Notes under the pieces: model-generated
What the model was told of the DNA's origin: nothing
The model's database searches: none
Seen by the model: the letters and a program-made list of their open reading frames with translations, nothing else
From: Microcystis aeruginosa Ma_SC_T_19800800_S464
GTDB taxonomy: Bacteria; Cyanobacteriota; Cyanobacteriia; Cyanobacteriales; Microcystaceae
Assembly: GCA_007095785.1 (NCBI GenBank)
Contig: SFBL01000060.1
Coordinates: forward strand, 1-35,857
Length of the DNA: 35,857 nucleotides
Direction of reading: 5' to 3'
Made by a program: the position numbers and the translations under genes
Shown: positions 34,231-35,857 of the stretch, piece by piece
Layout: every line of letters starts with the position of its first letter
Numbering within the stretch: position 1 is the stretch's first letter

Positions 34231-35043
34231 TTACCAAGATAACCAAACTCGCGGAATAATTGCCTCTTGATCGCTCATTTCTCGCCTTAAAATTTGCCAA
34301 ACCTGCTGAAACCATTGTCGCACTTCACCGCTAGAATTACCCCGATAACGACACAAAAGACCATCTCCTAAAGTGTTAGTAACTCCCATCTCTCCTTCTA
34401 GGGAAAAATCTCTCACTTTCTCAATCAAATTTCTGCCCACCGGTTGACCGATATAAACTAAAGTACCGATCATGGCACTATCATTTAAACCGGAAAATCC
34501 CTCGATCATTTTACCACCTAACAGGCAGGATCGATCGAGCCATAAAGGTTGTCCTGATCGCCAAATTTCCCAATTAGAATGCCATTCTCCCGCTAAAAAT
34601 TTCTCTCCTCGCGCACTGCGACCAAAACGGGTAATTTCCCATCCTAACCAACTGCTATTTTCCCCTAAATCCACTCGTAAATGTTGGCGAAATGCTGCAC
34701 CATTAAAGATAATCGTTTCTTGAGGTAGCCATTCTAAACTGGCATTGTCATCAATTTTAATCTCGATTAATTGCTGGGACATCTGACCATTACTCTGGTA
34801 AACTTTTCCAGCAGAAGCAGTGGTAATCAGGGCATTAGTAGCGGCTTGAAGATGAATTTTTTGTTGAAGAACATCACCCCCAACTATTCCCCCAGCCGTG
34901 TGTAAAATCACCGTATGACAAAGGTTTTTTCCTTCGGGATAAAAAGGTCTTTGTACTTTTAAAGGGGCGGTAGCATAGACGTGATTAATCTGGGTTGCGA
35001 GATTTTTTTGCGTGTAAATTAGTTCTAGGTTTCCCTGCCACAT
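34231..35043 (-). CDS. ureD: Urease accessory protein UreD
   Basis: A 270-aa UreD/UreH-type chaperone needed to load nickel into urease with UreF and UreG. Motifs: PFYPEG, HTAGGIVGGD, TASAGKVYQS, LEWLPQETIIFNGA and GWEITRFGRSARGE. No structural urease genes lie in the window; scattered ure genes are normal in cyanobacteria. It is preceded by a 55-aa gene only 3 nt upstream, so the two are probably translated together. Confidence 0.94.
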   Translation of the reverse strand: MWQGNLELIYTQKNLATQINHVYATAPLKVQRPFYPEGKNLCHTVILHTAGGIVGGDVLQQKIHLQAATNALITTASAGKVYQSNGQMSQQLIEIKIDDNASLEWLPQETIIFNGAAFRQHLRVDLGENSSWLGWEITRFGRSARGEKFLAGEWHSNWEIWRSGQPLWLDRSCLLGGKMIEGFSGLNDSAMIGTLVYIGQPVGRNLIEKVRDFSLEGEMGVTNTLGDGLLCRYRGNSSGEVRQWFQQVWQILRREMSDQEAIIPRVWLSW

Positions 35044-35046
35044 TAT

Positions 35047-35214
35047 TTATTGATCCTCAGTCATGGTTTCTAGAAATTGCCGATAATTTTCAGGACTGAG
35101 ATTAATTTTAACTTCTATTTGCTGTTCTTTATCCCTGAACAGTAAAATATATTCACTTTCTGCTTTTTTGCCGACCAGGAGAGGATTTTTTAGCTCGAAT
35201 TTTTGATATAGCAT
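35047..35214 (-). CDS. Small protein encoded just upstream of ureD (55 aa)
   Basis: A 55-aa frame, ATG at 35212-35214, stop at 35047-35049, three bases before the ureD ATG. It has an AGGTG Shine-Dalgarno about 7 nt upstream. The protein is charged and soluble (begins MLYQKFELKNPLLVGKKAES, ends FLETMTEDQ) and forms strand-helix patterns but no known domain that I recognise. Tight coupling to ureD suggests a shared transcript. CACAC/GTGTG dyads around the Shine-Dalgarno could fold and mask it. Confidence 0.65.
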   Translation of the reverse strand: MLYQKFELKNPLLVGKKAESEYILLFRDKEQQIEVKINLSPENYRQFLETMTEDQ

Positions 35215-35340
35215 TTCTCACACCTGTGTGGCACAGTTAAACCTTTGCTGATTAAGCTTTTCAACATCGATAATGTACCTCTTGCGAACAGGAAACGCTA
35301 TAAACCAGATGGGGTTTCGTCACCCGAATAACTAAACTAG

Positions 35341-35400
35341 CCGAAGGGGTGACAACGAGGTTGAAGTCTATTGTCTCACTTTGTCACCCCTTCAGCCTCG
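35341..35400 (-). promoter_or_regulatory. Structured leader or palindromic repeat ahead of the 55-aa gene and ureD
   Basis: A 13-bp perfect stem (GAAGGGGTGACAA at 35343-35355 with TTGTCACCCCTTC at 35381-35393), extended to about 16 bp with a G-U pair on the minus strand. An alternative pairing joins CGAGGTTGAAG (35356-35366) with CTTCAGCCTCG (35390-35400, one mismatch) and competes for the same CTTC. It may be a regulatory RNA switch or a dispersed palindromic repeat. Confidence 0.45.
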
Positions 35401-35567
35401 GTAGTTACCCTTTTTTTGAGAGGATGTTTGAAAAGGGTCAGAGGGAACGAGAGAATGAGGCTTTCAGGCATCGATCCCTAACGACAGAATAGACATCTCC
35501 ATAATTTAATTAAATCACAATAATAGGATATAATAAGCTGTTAAGCATTTAAATTGCTTGTTGAGAC

Positions 35568-35595
35568 GAGGCAAGAGGCAAGAGGCAAGAGGCAA
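35568..35595. repeat. Heptanucleotide tandem array, (GAGGCAA)x4
   Basis: Four perfect 7-bp units, another member of the heptamer repeat class, with a sequence unlike the TTATCAG and TACTGAT arrays. Confidence 0.9.
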
Positions 35596-35857
35596 CAGTA
35601 AAGGGATTGGGGGAGATTCGGCTAATCTTAAGAATAAGTGCTTTAAATGCGTACTCTTGCAAATTAATTATATGTTATAATGATGGGCTAACTAATTTTC
35701 CCCAAAAAATTAGTTAATCAGTACATTCGTCCTGAATGAAAACTTGAAGTTTAACTTTTAACTCAAAACTCTTTAGAGCTGCTTTAATTTGGTTATCAAA
35801 ACCTCTTTATTTAAGCGGCACAAACTATCTCAATTATAAAAATTGAGAATAAATTCT

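Larger units (their letters stand above)
35215..35857. other. Upstream region of the 55-aa gene and ureD, repeat-rich
   Basis: 643 bp with no convincing gene on either strand. It holds a long stem-loop (35341-35400), four GAGGCAA units (35568-35595), a TAACTAATTTT/AAAATTAGTTA hairpin (35689-35716), a TATAAT hexamer at 35676-35681 and a TCTCAATT/AATTGAGA hairpin at 35828-35848 by the window edge. No tRNA or CRISPR structure. Confidence 0.55.

Noticed and set aside
35676-35681. TATAAT near the right edge as a promoter
   Set aside because: No -35 hexamer at a suitable distance and no gene downstream within the window.

Overview
The window looks like chromosomal DNA from a unicellular colonial cyanobacterium, most probably Microcystis or a close relative. 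The evidence is cyanobacterial family content (DUF3119, DUF3086, DUF3370, Ycf33/DUF751, a PCP_red-domain protein, a LpxB-related protein, a HpnA-type epimerase), many HIP1 octamers (GCGATCGC, for example near 2815, 9476, 12609, 23851, 33936), moderate to low GC, heptanucleotide tandem arrays, and small palindromic or insertion-sequence debris between genes. The species name is inferred, not proven.

Layout. Bases 1-760 hold a 66-aa antitoxin-like gene (-) and a long AT-rich leader. From 761 to 3152 run an RsuA/RluB pseudouridine synthase, a RodZ-like HTH membrane protein and a degenerate ADP-ribosylglycohydrolase-like protein, closely packed. From 3190 to 4698 (-) lie a trypsin-like protease and, downstream, a 75-aa protein that resembles the protease pro-region. 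From 5026 to 10869 (-) are an RND efflux adaptor, an RND pump and an aldo/keto reductase, with repeats between adaptor and pump. Bases 10870-11848 contain no confident gene but hold a 460-bp element with inverted termini. From 11849 to 13726 are moaA, a PCP_red protein and a Uma2-family nuclease. From 13952 to 18023 (+) are ftsY, a metal-type ABC ATPase, DUF3119 and DUF3086. Then come trm1 (-), aqpZ (+), tsaE (-), a LpxB-related gene (+), a GH3 hexosaminidase (-), rbfA (-), ycf33 (-), a possible transposase remnant, DUF3370 (+), a PD40 lipoprotein with a 71-aa partner (-), tRNA-Asp (+), glgP (-), a hpnA-like epimerase (+), two tandem crcB genes (-), rsmA-ispE (+), and ureD with an upstream 55-aa gene (-).

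Most genes are core housekeeping: rRNA and tRNA modification (pseudouridine synthase, RsmA, Trm1, TsaE), ribosome maturation (RbfA), protein targeting (FtsY), isoprenoid synthesis (IspE), molybdopterin (MoaA), glycogen breakdown (GlgP), wall recycling (GH3) and small-solute or ion handling (AqpZ, CrcB pair, efflux pump, UreD for urease).

The less ordinary content is (1) the protease with a stand-alone copy of its pro-region-like domain, (2) 7-bp tandem arrays that sit directly against the start codons of the RND pump and GH3 genes and supply the last codons of the efflux adaptor, (3) two inverted copies of a roughly 95-bp repeat flanking the adaptor gene, and (4) a structured leader ahead of the 55-aa gene and ureD.
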